Shown here: piece after piece, positions 19,343 through 27,212 of the stretch | Numbering within the stretch: the first letter of the stretch is position 1 | Layout: each line of letters opens with the position of its first letter | Source: Candidatus Hydrogenedentota bacterium | GTDB lineage: Bacteria > Hydrogenedentota > Hydrogenedentia > Hydrogenedentales > SLHB01 | Direction of reading: 5' to 3' | NCBI GenBank assembly: GCA_016209895.1 | Contig: JACQVH010000110.1 | Coordinates: forward strand, 1-61,915 | DNA: 61,915 nt | The notes under the pieces: generated by a model | Told to the model about the DNA's origin: nothing | The model's database searches: none | Seen by the model: only the letters and a program-made list of their open reading frames with translations | Translations under genes and position numbers: made by a program

Positions 19343-20502
19343 TGTCTATCGTGTCGGAACCAGTCGAGTTTTCCGCATCAACTTCGACTTTTCCGGAAAC
19401 CCGTACCGTGAAAGACCTGGCGATCCTCGGCATGGGTACCGCGCTTCCGCCGTATTTCATCGGTCAGGAAGAGTCAGTCCGCTATGCTCAAGAGGCCTTC
19501 TGTCGCACTGATGAACAGAAGCGCATATTGCCCCTGCTGTACCGCATGTCCGGCGTGAAAAAGCGCTACAGTGCCCTGCTCGAAGCGCCCGAAGGCACCG
19601 AAAACCGGCAATCGTTTCTTCCGATGCCCACGGGATCGGAGGACCGCGGTCCAACCATCGGCGCGCGAATGAATGTTTACGAGCGCGAGTCCTTGCCGCT
19701 GGCAGTGCGGGCCGCGACCCAGGCGCTCGCCAACTCTGCAACCGTCCCGAAAGACATCACCCATCTCGTTACGGTGTCATGCAGCGGATTCGTCGCGCCC
19801 GGCGTGGATATCCGGCTTATCAAAGACTTGGGCCTAAGAGCCACGGTGCAGCGCGCACACCTCGGGTTCATGGGTTGCCACGGCGCCCTTAACGGACTGC
19901 GTGTGGCCCACGGATTTGCTAACACTGACCCGCAGGCGCGGGTGCTCCTGTGCGCGGTCGAGTTGTGTAGTATTCACTATCATTACGGTTGGAACCCCGA
20001 TTTCATCGTCGCAAACGCCCTATTCGCCGACGGCGCCGCCGCCTTGATTGCCGCCCCCGCCAAAGATGGCCAGGACGGCGCTTGGCAAGTTCACGCGACC
20101 GGCTCGTGTCTGCTGCCGGATTCCGAGGACGCCATCACTTGGCGAATCGGCGACCACGGATTTGTGATGTCGTTGTCGCCCCGAGTCCCAGACTTGATAG
20201 CGACCCATCTAAAGGCTTGGCTCGAAAGTTGGTTATCCGCCCACGGACTCGCCCTGTCCGACATTCGGTCCTGGGCCGTCCACCCCGGCGGCCCGCGCAT
20301 TCTCGGCGCGGTGAACACGGCCCTCAGCCTACCCAAGGACGCGCTCGACGTTTCCAAAGAACTCCTCCGCGAACACGGTAACATGTCTTCGCCAACGGTG
20401 CTCTTCATCATCAACCAACTTCGGCAACGCGGCGCGCAGCGCCCCTGCGTAGCCCTCGCCTTCGGTCCCGGTCTCATGGCCGAGGCAGCTCTCTTTGTTT
20501 GA
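19339..20502 (+). CDS. Type III polyketide synthase (chalcone synthase family)
   Basis: A 387-residue homodimeric-type ketosynthase that condenses malonyl-CoA units onto an acyl starter. The catalytic triad is readable: Cys180 in MGCHGAL, His315 in VHPGG and Asn348 in HGNMSS. The spacings of 135 and 33 residues agree with chalcone synthase. The gatekeeper phenylalanine region appears as ALFADGAAAL, and the terminal FGPGLMAEAALF matches the family GFGPG loop. Start ATG 19339 overlaps the flavoprotein stop (ATGA) with GGAGAA upstream. Product is unknown; with the methyltransferase and flavoprotein it is likely an alkylated resorcinol, pyrone or quinone deposited in the membrane. Confidence 0.9.
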   Translation: MMSIVSEPVEFSASTSTFPETRTVKDLAILGMGTALPPYFIGQEESVRYAQEAFCRTDEQKRILPLLYRMSGVKKRYSALLEAPEGTENRQSFLPMPTGSEDRGPTIGARMNVYERESLPLAVRAATQALANSATVPKDITHLVTVSCSGFVAPGVDIRLIKDLGLRATVQRAHLGFMGCHGALNGLRVAHGFANTDPQARVLLCAVELCSIHYHYGWNPDFIVANALFADGAAALIAAPAKDGQDGAWQVHATGSCLLPDSEDAITWRIGDHGFVMSLSPRVPDLIATHLKAWLESWLSAHGLALSDIRSWAVHPGGPRILGAVNTALSLPKDALDVSKELLREHGNMSSPTVLFIINQLRQRGAQRPCVALAFGPGLMAEAALFV

Positions 20503-20539
20503 ACGAGCCATTCCATGAAGTCACAACTGTGGATGCGGA

Positions 20540-20618
20540 GTCCTTTTTTGGTCCTTTCGGTCTCTTTCGTCTCTCTCCCTCGTCCTTGGGGAACCTACGG
20601 CCTACGGCCTACAGCCCC
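20540..20618 (+). repeat. Two solo arrays: TTTGGTC-type and CTACGGC heptamers
   Basis: From 20540 to 20586 runs a pyrimidine-rich array of GGTCCTTT-like units that closely resembles 50923-50957. From 20594 to 20618 follow CCTACGG, CCTACGG and CCTACAG, the same heptamer family that flanks the four-helix-bundle gene at 57861 and 58276. No ORF is associated here. Confidence 0.65.
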
Positions 20619-20694
20619 TTGAAGGCGAAGCCACGAGCGGATATCTTGCTTGAGCCTGGAATAAGCATGTTTACACCGGAAGGAGAATCATCCA

Positions 20695-21810
20695 ATGCCG
20701 TTACCAACTGAATTGAACCCTACCCCGCGCTTCCTCATGGGGCCCGGCCCCAGCGATGTCCACCCGCGCGTACTGCGGGCGATGGCTACGCCGGTCGTCG
20801 GCCATCTCGATCCGGGTTTCCTGCAAATCATGGATGAACTCAAGGTCATGCTGCGTGAAGTATTTCGCACCAGCAACGAGCTGACCTTTGCCGTCTCCGG
20901 CACCGGCAGCGCCGGCATGGAAACCTGTCTCGTGAATCTGCTCGAACCCGGCGACGAGGCGGTCGTGTGCGTGCACGGCGTGTTCGGCAATCGCATGGCC
21001 GATATCGTCGAGCGGTGCGGGGCCAAGCTGACGCGCGTGGACGCGCCCTGGGGTCAACCCATTGACCCCGCCGATGTGAAGAAGACGCTGGGTAGAGGTC
21101 ATCCGAAACTAGTGGCTATTGTGCATGCCGAGACCTCGACGGGAGTCCTGCAGCCCCTCGAAGAAATCAGCTGCATGACGCACGAGGCCGGCGCCCTATT
21201 CGTGGTGGATACAGTCACATCGCTCGGCGGCACGGACGTGCGCGTGGACGACTGGGGCTTTGACGCGGTGTACAGCGGCACACAGAAATGCCTGAGCGCG
21301 CCGCCCGGTCTGTCGCCCGTGTCGTTCAGCGCCCGCGCCATCGAGGCGATGGAGAAACGCAAGTCGAAAGCGCAGAGCTGGTACCTCGACATGAGCATGG
21401 TGCGGAAGTACTGGGGCGCGGAGCGCGTCTATCACCATACGGCGCCGATCAGCTCGGTCTATGCGCTGTACGAGGCCTTGCGGCTGGTGCTCGAAGAAGG
21501 ACTCGAAGCGCGATTCGCGCGCCACCAGCGTAGTCATGAGCTGTTGCGGGAAGGGCTCGAAGAACTCGGTTTCGAATTCATCGTCCAGCCGGAATTCCGG
21601 CTACCGATGCTAAATGCCGTCCGACTCCCGGCCGGCGTCGAAGACGTGCCCACGCGCCGACGCCTGCTTCAAGAATACAACATCGAAGTCGGCGCCGGAC
21701 TGGGCGAATTCGCCGGTAGAATCTGGCGTATCGGTCTCATGGGCTGCAGCTCGACCGAAAACCACGTAAACTTACTGACCTCGGCCCTGCGCACGATTCT
21801 GCATCCATAG
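20695..21810 (+). CDS. Class V aminotransferase (alanine-glyoxylate / serine-pyruvate type)
   Basis: A PLP-dependent aminotransferase of 371 residues. It starts with the family block [18 protein letters not shown] and GHLDPGF; the cofactor lysine is in [12 protein letters not shown] near residue 196, preceded by [20 protein letters not shown]. The C-terminal [15 protein letters not shown] carries the substrate-binding arginine. The closest characterised enzymes are alanine-glyoxylate and serine-glyoxylate transaminases and the PucG type; the substrate is not settled here. A strong GGAAGGAG ribosome site precedes ATG 20695. It stands apart from the PKS operon by 190 bp of repeats and from the LUD locus by another repeat block. 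Confidence 0.88.
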   Translation: MPLPTELNPTPRFLMGPGPSDVHPRVLRAMATPVVGHLDPGFLQIMDELKVMLREVFRTSNELTFAVSGTGSAGMETCLVNLLEPGDEAVVCVHGVFGNRMADIVERCGAKLTRVDAPWGQPIDPADVKKTLGRGHPKLVAIVHAETSTGVLQPLEEISCMTHEAGALFVVDTVTSLGGTDVRVDDWGFDAVYSGTQKCLSAPPGLSPVSFSARAIEAMEKRKSKAQSWYLDMSMVRKYWGAERVYHHTAPISSVYALYEALRLVLEEGLEARFARHQRSHELLREGLEELGFEFIVQPEFRLPMLNAVRLPAGVEDVPTRRRLLQEYNIEVGAGLGEFAGRIWRIGLMGCSSTENHVNLLTSALRTILHP

Positions 21811-21818
21811 GCCCTTTT

Positions 21819-21942
21819 GTCATTCGGAGCGCAAGCGAAGAATCTTGCATACCCAGGTCGTGAGTCCAAACGATGCTTCGACTTCACTTAGCATGACAGT
21901 CCCTGCTGTCATTCCGAGCGTAGTCGAGGAATCTCGCATACC
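21819..21942. repeat. Inverted cluster of GTCATTCCGAGCG-type repeats
   Basis: Direct unit at 21819-21854, an inverted unit at about 21872-21897 (ending AGCATGAC), and a second direct unit at 21908-21942. The first unit and the inverted one can pair into a long imperfect stem just after the aminotransferase stop. Related units are at 2428 and 13158. Confidence 0.65.
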
Positions 21943-21989
21943 CAAGACTTGGGTACATGAGATGCTCCCCTGTCCCGCACCCGACTCAA

Positions 21990-22637
21990 TCAATCGAACC
22001 AGTAGTGTGGCGGAATCCAGAATGCTCCGGCCGCGGCCAGAAGCACCACTATTGCCGCGAGAGTGTATCGCCATTCCTTTTTGAGGACTCCTATCGAAAT
22101 GCTGCAAAGAAACAGGATTGGAGTCAGGATCACCCAGGCCAACGGTAGGACGATCAATACCGCAAAGTGGAATGGCTTACCCAGCCAATTGAAAGGCATC
22201 TCACCGCGCGGGTCCCAGTAACCGTGGGCGTTTTCGCCGCCAGCGAACATAGGCCAAAAGATGCCGTTAACAAGAATTGGATACGTGTGCCACCCTAGAA
22301 GAAACGCCAAGAGGACCAAGCCAAACTGAAAAGAGACGCGTTCGAGCCTTTGAATCTTTGCGATGACGGTCAGAAAACAACTTATCAGCGAAATATACGG
22401 GACTAACAATCCGTAAACAATAAAGGGAATATAAGGCAGAGAGTCGCCGCCACTCCCCGTGCGAGTGATGAGTGGAGGCATAGATCGCACATAGTACTCG
22501 CGTGGCGCGACGAGGATGATGAAGGGAACGAGTAGGACCATTACGCTCACCATGACCACGTGCGTGATAAAGAGCTTGCGCTCCCAGATCATGAGCGCGT
22601 TCGGTGGGTGCGCTTCCCAGGAATGTTCGTTGGCCAT
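21990..22637 (-). CDS. Multi-pass membrane protein of unknown function
   Basis: A 215-residue protein with about five hydrophobic segments (roughly residues 23-44, 70-92, 105-125, 150-175 and 188-208). Between the third and fourth lies a GENAHGYWDPRGEMPFNWLGKPFH stretch with aromatic and charged residues. I do not recognise a family. It begins 15 bp after the end of the LUD/Fe-S gene on the same strand, so it may be the last gene of that operon, and it could be linked to electron transfer or transport, but nothing in the sequence proves it. Confidence 0.65.
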   Translation of the reverse strand: MANEHSWEAHPPNALMIWERKLFITHVVMVSVMVLLVPFIILVAPREYYVRSMPPLITRTGSGGDSLPYIPFIVYGLLVPYISLISCFLTVIAKIQRLERVSFQFGLVLLAFLLGWHTYPILVNGIFWPMFAGGENAHGYWDPRGEMPFNWLGKPFHFAVLIVLPLAWVILTPILFLCSISIGVLKKEWRYTLAAIVVLLAAAGAFWIPPHYWFD

Positions 22638-22652
22638 TGGCTCGAATCCCGA

Positions 22653-23010
22653 TTAGCCCAGCGTCAGCAGCTCCAGTGGATGATAGACCCTTAATCCGGT
22701 GCCTTCCAGAAGGTGCATGCGGCAGACGCTGCTCTCGGTGACGATGGCTTCGATGTTGGCTTCTTTGAAGGCTTTGAAAAGCGGCTCGCCCACGGTTTGC
22801 GCGAGTTCGTAGCCCAGCGGACCCGCCTTCAGTCCGAACGTACCGCCCATGCCGCAGCAGGTGCCGCTTTCAATCAACGTAACGTCGGCGCCGAGGCGAC
22901 GCATCCATTCCATGGCCGACTTGCCGGCGTCGAGTGGCCGCTGGTGACAAGCGAGATGGAAGCCGAACTTGCGTCCTGCCAGCGGAGTCTGCGGCGGGCT
23001 TGCTGAAGAA
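22653..23010 (-). pseudogene. C-terminal part of frameshifted Fe-S (CCG-domain) protein
   Basis: This reading frame continues the gene at 22874-24784 after a single-base frameshift near 23000. It encodes PPQTPLAGRKFGFHLACHQRPL, then IESGTCCGMGGTFGLK, the second cysteine-rich CCG domain of LutA / GlcF-type proteins. It ends at a normal stop 15 bp before the membrane-protein gene. Joined with the upstream frame it would give one protein of about 710 residues. Either the gene is recently inactivated or the assembly has an indel. Confidence 0.7.
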
Positions 23011-24784
23011 CTCCCTGCGCCTCGAGCCGCATCAAGTAGTCGAAGAGTTCGAAGGAGCACGCCGCAACGTCCGCTGCCTCGCCTTGTCGCTCGAGCAGTT
23101 TCGGATAGGGCTTTTTGAGGCAATACGCCGCCGTGGGCTCGATGGCGACGATGTCGTATCCGTCACGGGCATAGGGCGCGAATTGCGCGATGTTGAACTG
23201 CGCGACCTCCCGCGCCCGTTCCAAATCCCCGTACCCGATATAGGGATACCCGCTCCAGCGCTGGCGCGGCACGACGACCTCGCAATAGCGTTCTTCGAGA
23301 CAGTCCACCGCCGTCCACGCCAGGTCCGGCCGGTTGTAGTTCGCGTACAGGTCCAGGAACAGCGCGACTCGTCGCGCCGGCTGGGAAAGCGTCCGGTATC
23401 GTTTTCTCTTTTTGAACTGTTTTTCGAAAGGACGGCGATCAAATTCCGGCAAAGCCCGGTGCCGGTCAATGCCAGCCAGTTTTTCGAGCAATGCGCGAAA
23501 CGTCTTGTTTCGTAGTAGCCAATTGGCGATGGGTGCGGTTGTGCTTCCCAGCGTGGTGGCACGTTCCGCCGCCATCATCACGCGATTCACGCGCGTTGCC
23601 GGATGCTTTTTTCGGTCCTCGTCCTTAACCGCGGCGATCATCATCGGGATGTCAATTTCGGCGGGGCAAATTTCTTGGCACAACCCGCAGGAAATGCACA
23701 GGGGCGCGAATTCAGCCGCCTTGTCCAGACCGTGCACTTGCGCCGTCCACGGAATCCCAATCGGTCCCGGATAGATATAGCCGAAGGTGTGTCCACCAAC
23801 TACGCCGTAGGTTGGGCAGACGTTCATGCACGCACCGCAACGAATACAGTTCAGCGCGTCCTTGAACAACGCGTCGGCGCGCATGCGGCGGCGGCCATTG
23901 TCGAGCAGAATGATGTGCGACTCGCGCGGACCGCGCCCGCCTTCGCCCAAGGCACAGCGGCCCGCCATCACGGTCACGTACGTCGTCAACATCTGGCCGA
24001 CGGCGCTGACCGGGTGCGCCAGCATCATCTGCAGCGCGTCGTCGATGGTCTCGACAATCTTCTCGATGCCCATGATGCACACGTGCAGATCGGGAACCGA
24101 TGACACCAAGCGTGCGTTGCCTTCGTTCGTCTCGATCACGATGGCCCCATTCTCGGCGATCCCCACATTCGCGCCCGTCATCCCAATCTGCGCATTGAGA
24201 AAGATCGGTCGCAGATACTTCCGAACGGCAGCCATGATGGCGCGAATGTCATTGGGAACCGCGCCGCCGAGCGAGCGCGTGAATATATCCGCCACCTCGG
24301 CCTGCGTTTTGTGCACTGCCGGAAAGACCAGGTGATACGGCTTTTCGCGTACCTTCTGGATGATCAGTTCGCCGAGATCGGTCTCGATCACCTGTATACC
24401 CGCCGCTTCCAGCGGATGGTTCACCTCAATCTCTTCGCTGGTCAGCGACTTGGACTTCGCAACGGTTTTGACGCCGCGCTCGCGAGCTAGCCGCAGTATG
24501 TAATCAATTGCTGCTGCGCCATCCTCAGCGAAGAAGACCTGTGCTCCACTGTTCCGGGCCATTTCCGAGAATCTCTCAATAAGCTCTTCCTGCTTCTCGA
24601 GACATCGCTCCTTGATCTGTCGGATGCGTTCTTGGAAATGTTCCAACTGCGGCATGGCCGCGAGCGCCCGGGCCCGGCTGTCGCGGCCCCGTTTCATGGC
24701 GCTGTAGAGCGCAGACCGTCGCGACGGGTCGGCCACGGCCTGTTGGATACGCTCGGATAAGTGGGTAGTGGTCGCGTCAGACAT
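22874..24784 (-). CDS. LUD-domain / 4Fe-4S / CCG fusion protein, frameshifted near its end
   Basis: Related to LutB fused to LutA, which with LutC oxidise L-lactate. Residues from about 60 to 280 form the LUD domain (GVKTVAKSKSLTSEEIEVN, MTGANVGIAENGAIVIETNEGN). Two 4Fe-4S motifs follow, CIRCGACMNVCPTYG near 305 and CISCGLCQEICPAEIDIP near 358. Then comes the first CCG domain (VALFLDLYANYNRPDL, EPTAAYCLKK). At about base 23000 the frame slips and the last about 40 residues of this reading (after EAQGVLQQ) are out-of-frame. The true C-terminus is at 22653-23010. ATG 24784 overlaps the upstream lutC-like gene by 8 bp. Confidence 0.8.
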   Translation of the reverse strand: MSDATTTHLSERIQQAVADPSRRSALYSAMKRGRDSRARALAAMPQLEHFQERIRQIKERCLEKQEELIERFSEMARNSGAQVFFAEDGAAAIDYILRLARERGVKTVAKSKSLTSEEIEVNHPLEAAGIQVIETDLGELIIQKVREKPYHLVFPAVHKTQAEVADIFTRSLGGAVPNDIRAIMAAVRKYLRPIFLNAQIGMTGANVGIAENGAIVIETNEGNARLVSSVPDLHVCIMGIEKIVETIDDALQMMLAHPVSAVGQMLTTYVTVMAGRCALGEGGRGPRESHIILLDNGRRRMRADALFKDALNCIRCGACMNVCPTYGVVGGHTFGYIYPGPIGIPWTAQVHGLDKAAEFAPLCISCGLCQEICPAEIDIPMMIAAVKDEDRKKHPATRVNRVMMAAERATTLGSTTAPIANWLLRNKTFRALLEKLAGIDRHRALPEFDRRPFEKQFKKRKRYRTLSQPARRVALFLDLYANYNRPDLAWTAVDCLEERYCEVVVPRQRWSGYPYIGYGDLERAREVAQFNIAQFAPYARDGYDIVAIEPTAAYCLKKPYPKLLERQGEAADVAACSFELFDYLMRLEAQGVLQQARRRLRWQDASSASISLVTSGHSTPASRPWNGCVASAPTLR

Positions 24785-25364
24785 CGGGACGGTTCCCGGC
24801 ATCAATAATGATGGCATGCGCCGCTTCTGGGCCATGCACACCGAGTACGAGTTTCATTTCGATATCGCCGGTGCGGCTCGGTCCCGAGATGAAAGTGACG
24901 GCGCAGGCGCCGTTGTGCCGTTGAAAGGCCTCGCGCAAGCGCGACGCGGCCGATTCGAGCGTGGGCACAATGTCTTCCGCGCGCAGCAACGCGATGTGAA
25001 CGCGCGGTAAGGCCGAAACCAGTCGGACGGTATCGTCCGTCGTAGTTTCCACGAGCGTGCCCGTCTCCGCGATAGCGAAATCGGCCGACGTGATGCCGCA
25101 GTTCGCTTCGTCAATCGTACCCGTCAAATTTTCCCCCGAATAGGGTGGAGCAATCACGCCGACCCCGTCTTGGCGGCAACGCGCCAGGAATGGCTCCCGA
25201 ATATCGCCCGGCAAAATCCCCAAAGCGACTTGGCGTCCGGAAACCTCTTCGAGAATCTCGCAAATCTTCTCAATAGTTTGTGCGCTGTCCGTGACGACGT
25301 AAACCTTCCCGGCCAGCGATTCGAATTTCTGCCGAAACATCTCGATCAGTTCTGAAGGCATCAT
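24777..25364 (-). CDS. lutC: LUD-domain protein LutC-like
   Basis: A 195-residue LUD-domain protein corresponding to LutC of the LutABC L-lactate oxidation system. It shows GVGVIAPPYSGENLTGTIDEANCGITSADFAIAETGTLV in the middle (the conserved GIT.AD.AIAETGTL core) and FISGPSRTGDIEMKLVLGVHGP near the end, both diagnostic. The N-terminal segment QTIEKICEILEE is helical. The first of two adjacent ATGs (25364, 25361) is used. It is the first gene of a three-gene minus-strand operon with the LutBA-like fusion and a membrane protein, and is divergent from the gene at 25470. Confidence 0.85.
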   Translation of the reverse strand: MMPSELIEMFRQKFESLAGKVYVVTDSAQTIEKICEILEEVSGRQVALGILPGDIREPFLARCRQDGVGVIAPPYSGENLTGTIDEANCGITSADFAIAETGTLVETTTDDTVRLVSALPRVHIALLRAEDIVPTLESAASRLREAFQRHNGACAVTFISGPSRTGDIEMKLVLGVHGPEAAHAIIIDAGNRPDV

Positions 25365-25469
25365 CCGACCCCGGCCGCATAGTACCCGATCGGGGCCACT
25401 CGCGCCAAGGGTCCGAAAGCGAGTAGACTGGTCCCTCAAAGGACATGAAAATGAAGGAGGGAAGCGGCC

Positions 25470-26438
25470 GTGATTGGAGGTTCGTTCGTCACTTGGATTT
25501 CCGGACTCGCCACCGCTGCGTTGCCGCATGATCCTGTCAAGGATAAAGAGCCGCGGGTGTTTCCCACGGTGGTAGAACTGTTGCAGGGCGAGGGCAACTT
25601 CATTTCCTTCACCCACCGCGAACATCCCGGCAACCGGATCGGTTATCGGTTTCACGAACACAGTCCCTACGTTCTTGGCGCGATTCCCACGGCTGCAGAG
25701 CAACACGAAATCGAGGCCGTCTCACGGCTCGAGACCGAATTCGCGGGCCGGCCTGGCGCTTTCAAGAACGCCCGCGAGGTGCGGGAAGCGGGCTGGATAC
25801 CCCAAGATTGGACGTTCTATATCGCCCCCGCGTCTGAGGGCTTTGATCTTCTCTGGGTGGTCCAAACGCATGAATCGGGGTTGAACACATATTACGCTGT
25901 GCAGCAATGTTTTCGCATGAGCGGGGCGACCAACGAGGCGTGGCGCAGAAAGGTTGCCGAAACACCCGCCTTCAGCGAGTTCGATCTCTGGGCCACGCAA
26001 AAAGCGGCGGGGGACCCGTTGACGAGCTTGTCCTACGTCCACAGCGGCGGACGGTGGCTCGCCATTCCCGCAACACAAGATACACTCGGTTTTCGTACAC
26101 GACTGGGCTTCGAGATGGATACAGCGCGCACCGGCGGCAACCTGAAAGCGGCAACCTATGAGCCTTACAACCCAGCCTTTTCCGACGAAGTCCTGGATAC
26201 CGGGTTGGCGGCCCGCACCGACGCGAAGGGCGAGTGGATTTGCGCCCTCTACTGGGAGCACACCACCCACGTTACCGACCACCATCCCGCCGATTGTCTG
26301 CATGCCGTAGTCAACCTCGGCCCACTCGCACCACAAAGCAAGCGGGCCATTCGCGGGAAGATTTACTGGTTCAAAGGTTCCTTGGACGACCTCTACACCA
26401 AGTGGCAAGCCGATTTCCACTTCTCTGGAGTGCGGTAG
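25470..26438 (+). CDS. Hypothetical protein, 322 aa
   Basis: A 322-residue protein I do not recognise. It starts at a GTG 9 nt after a perfect AAGGAGG ribosome site. The first about 20 residues are mildly hydrophobic (FVTWISGLATAALP), possibly a short signal or just a helix. The body is rich in tryptophan and aromatic residues (WIPQDWTFYIAP, EGFDLLWVVQ, WLAIPATQDTLGFRTRLGFE), suggesting a beta-rich fold such as a carbohydrate-active or lectin-like protein, but no catalytic motif can be named. The TAG stop codon lies inside a perfect hairpin (26432-26449). It is divergent from the lutC-like gene. Confidence 0.6.
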   Translation: MIGGSFVTWISGLATAALPHDPVKDKEPRVFPTVVELLQGEGNFISFTHREHPGNRIGYRFHEHSPYVLGAIPTAAEQHEIEAVSRLETEFAGRPGAFKNAREVREAGWIPQDWTFYIAPASEGFDLLWVVQTHESGLNTYYAVQQCFRMSGATNEAWRRKVAETPAFSEFDLWATQKAAGDPLTSLSYVHSGGRWLAIPATQDTLGFRTRLGFEMDTARTGGNLKAATYEPYNPAFSDEVLDTGLAARTDAKGEWICALYWEHTTHVTDHHPADCLHAVVNLGPLAPQSKRAIRGKIYWFKGSLDDLYTKWQADFHFSGVR

Positions 26439-26449
26439 CTTGCTACCGC
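26432..26449 (+). repeat. REP-like palindrome GCGGTAGCTTGCTACCGC
   Basis: A perfect 8-bp stem with the core AGCTTGCT that contains the stop codon of the preceding gene. Two more hairpins with a related AGCTTG or ACAAGCT core lie at 26458-26473 and 26546-26563. It may act as a transcription terminator or a REP element. Confidence 0.6.
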
Positions 26450-26457
26450 TTTCCCAA

Positions 26458-26473
26458 GGGGAGCTTGCTCCCC
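26458..26473 (+). repeat. REP-like palindrome GGGGAGCTTGCTCCCC
   Basis: A second perfect palindrome with the same GAGCTTGCTC core, 8 bp downstream of the first. Confidence 0.55.
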
Positions 26474-26545
26474 GTCCGTACACTCATCACTTTTCCTGTT
26501 TCCACATACCCTCAGGCAGGTCGCCGGCATGCTGGCTCAATGAAA

Positions 26546-26563
26546 GCGGGAACAAGCTCCCGC
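26546..26563 (-). repeat. REP-like palindrome, inverted copy
   Basis: GCGGGA and TCCCGC form a 6-bp stem around ACAAGC. On the minus strand the core reads GAGCTTGTTC, so it is an inverted relative of the two palindromes at 26432 and 26458. Confidence 0.5.
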
Positions 26564-26644
26564 ACTACCGAGCGCTTTGCGCGCAAAGTCGAATTACATT
26601 GGCACAATGACCTATTCTGGTCGTCACGATCGGAGGGCAATCCC

Positions 26645-27148
26645 ATGCGGAATCAAATCGTCATCATCACGGGAGGAGCGCGCGGGATTGGGTTCGGAAT
26701 CGGGGAATGCTTCGCGCGTCAAGGCGCATCTATCGCCATCCCGGACCTGAACGCCGAGGCCGCGCGGGACGCCGCCGTTCGGCTCAATGCACAGGGCGCC
26801 GTGGATTCAATCGGTATTACCTGCGATGTCGCAGACCGCACACAGGTGGACTACGGGGCCTCCAAAGGCGGACTGCGTATGTTGATGGTGGGATTCGCAA
26901 CACGTCTCGGTCGGCACGGTATCACCTGCAATGCGATCGCTCCCGGCATGATTCTCACTGAGATGACGCGCTGGCACTGGGAACAACCCGGCCCGGCGGA
27001 AGAGATCAAGAAGCGCGTCCCAGTGGGCCGCATCGGCACGCCCGAAGACATCGGTCACGCGGCCGTGTTTCTGGCTTCCCAAGAAGCATCGTATATCAAC
27101 GGCATTAGTCTCCGAGTGGACGGCGGACACCAAGCCCTGTGCGTGTGA
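26645..27148 (+). pseudogene. Short-chain dehydrogenase with internal deletion
   Basis: The first 65 residues are a normal SDR N-terminus: TGGARGIGFGIGECFARQG for NAD(P) binding and TCDVADRTQVD after the fourth strand. The sequence then jumps directly to YGASKGGLRMLMVGFATRLG, the catalytic YxxxK helix, and ends normally with RIGTPEDIGHAAVFLASQEASYINGISLRVDGG. About 80-90 residues are missing, including the NNAG motif, the dimer helix and the catalytic serine. The frame is preserved at the junction. At 167 residues instead of about 250 it is unlikely to be an active dehydrogenase. A good GGAGG ribosome site precedes ATG 26645. A full-length SDR follows 64 bp downstream. Confidence 0.75.
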
Positions 27149-27212
27149 GAGGGCGTGCGAAGTGCAGAGCGCAAAGTATGAAGTATGAAACGATATAGAG
27201 GGGAGAGACTTC

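Noticed and set aside
20499..20711. 70-residue frame between the PKS and aminotransferase genes
   Set aside because: It is a translation of the repeat arrays with no ribosome site.
22640..22660. TTCGAATCC-like string that resembles a tRNA T-loop
   Set aside because: No acceptor stem, D-arm or anticodon arm can be drawn around it; it lies in the gap between two genes.
26234..26644. Upstream extension of the truncated SDR frame
   Set aside because: It runs through the end of the unknown gene and through three palindromes; the ATG at 26645 with GGAGG is the natural start.
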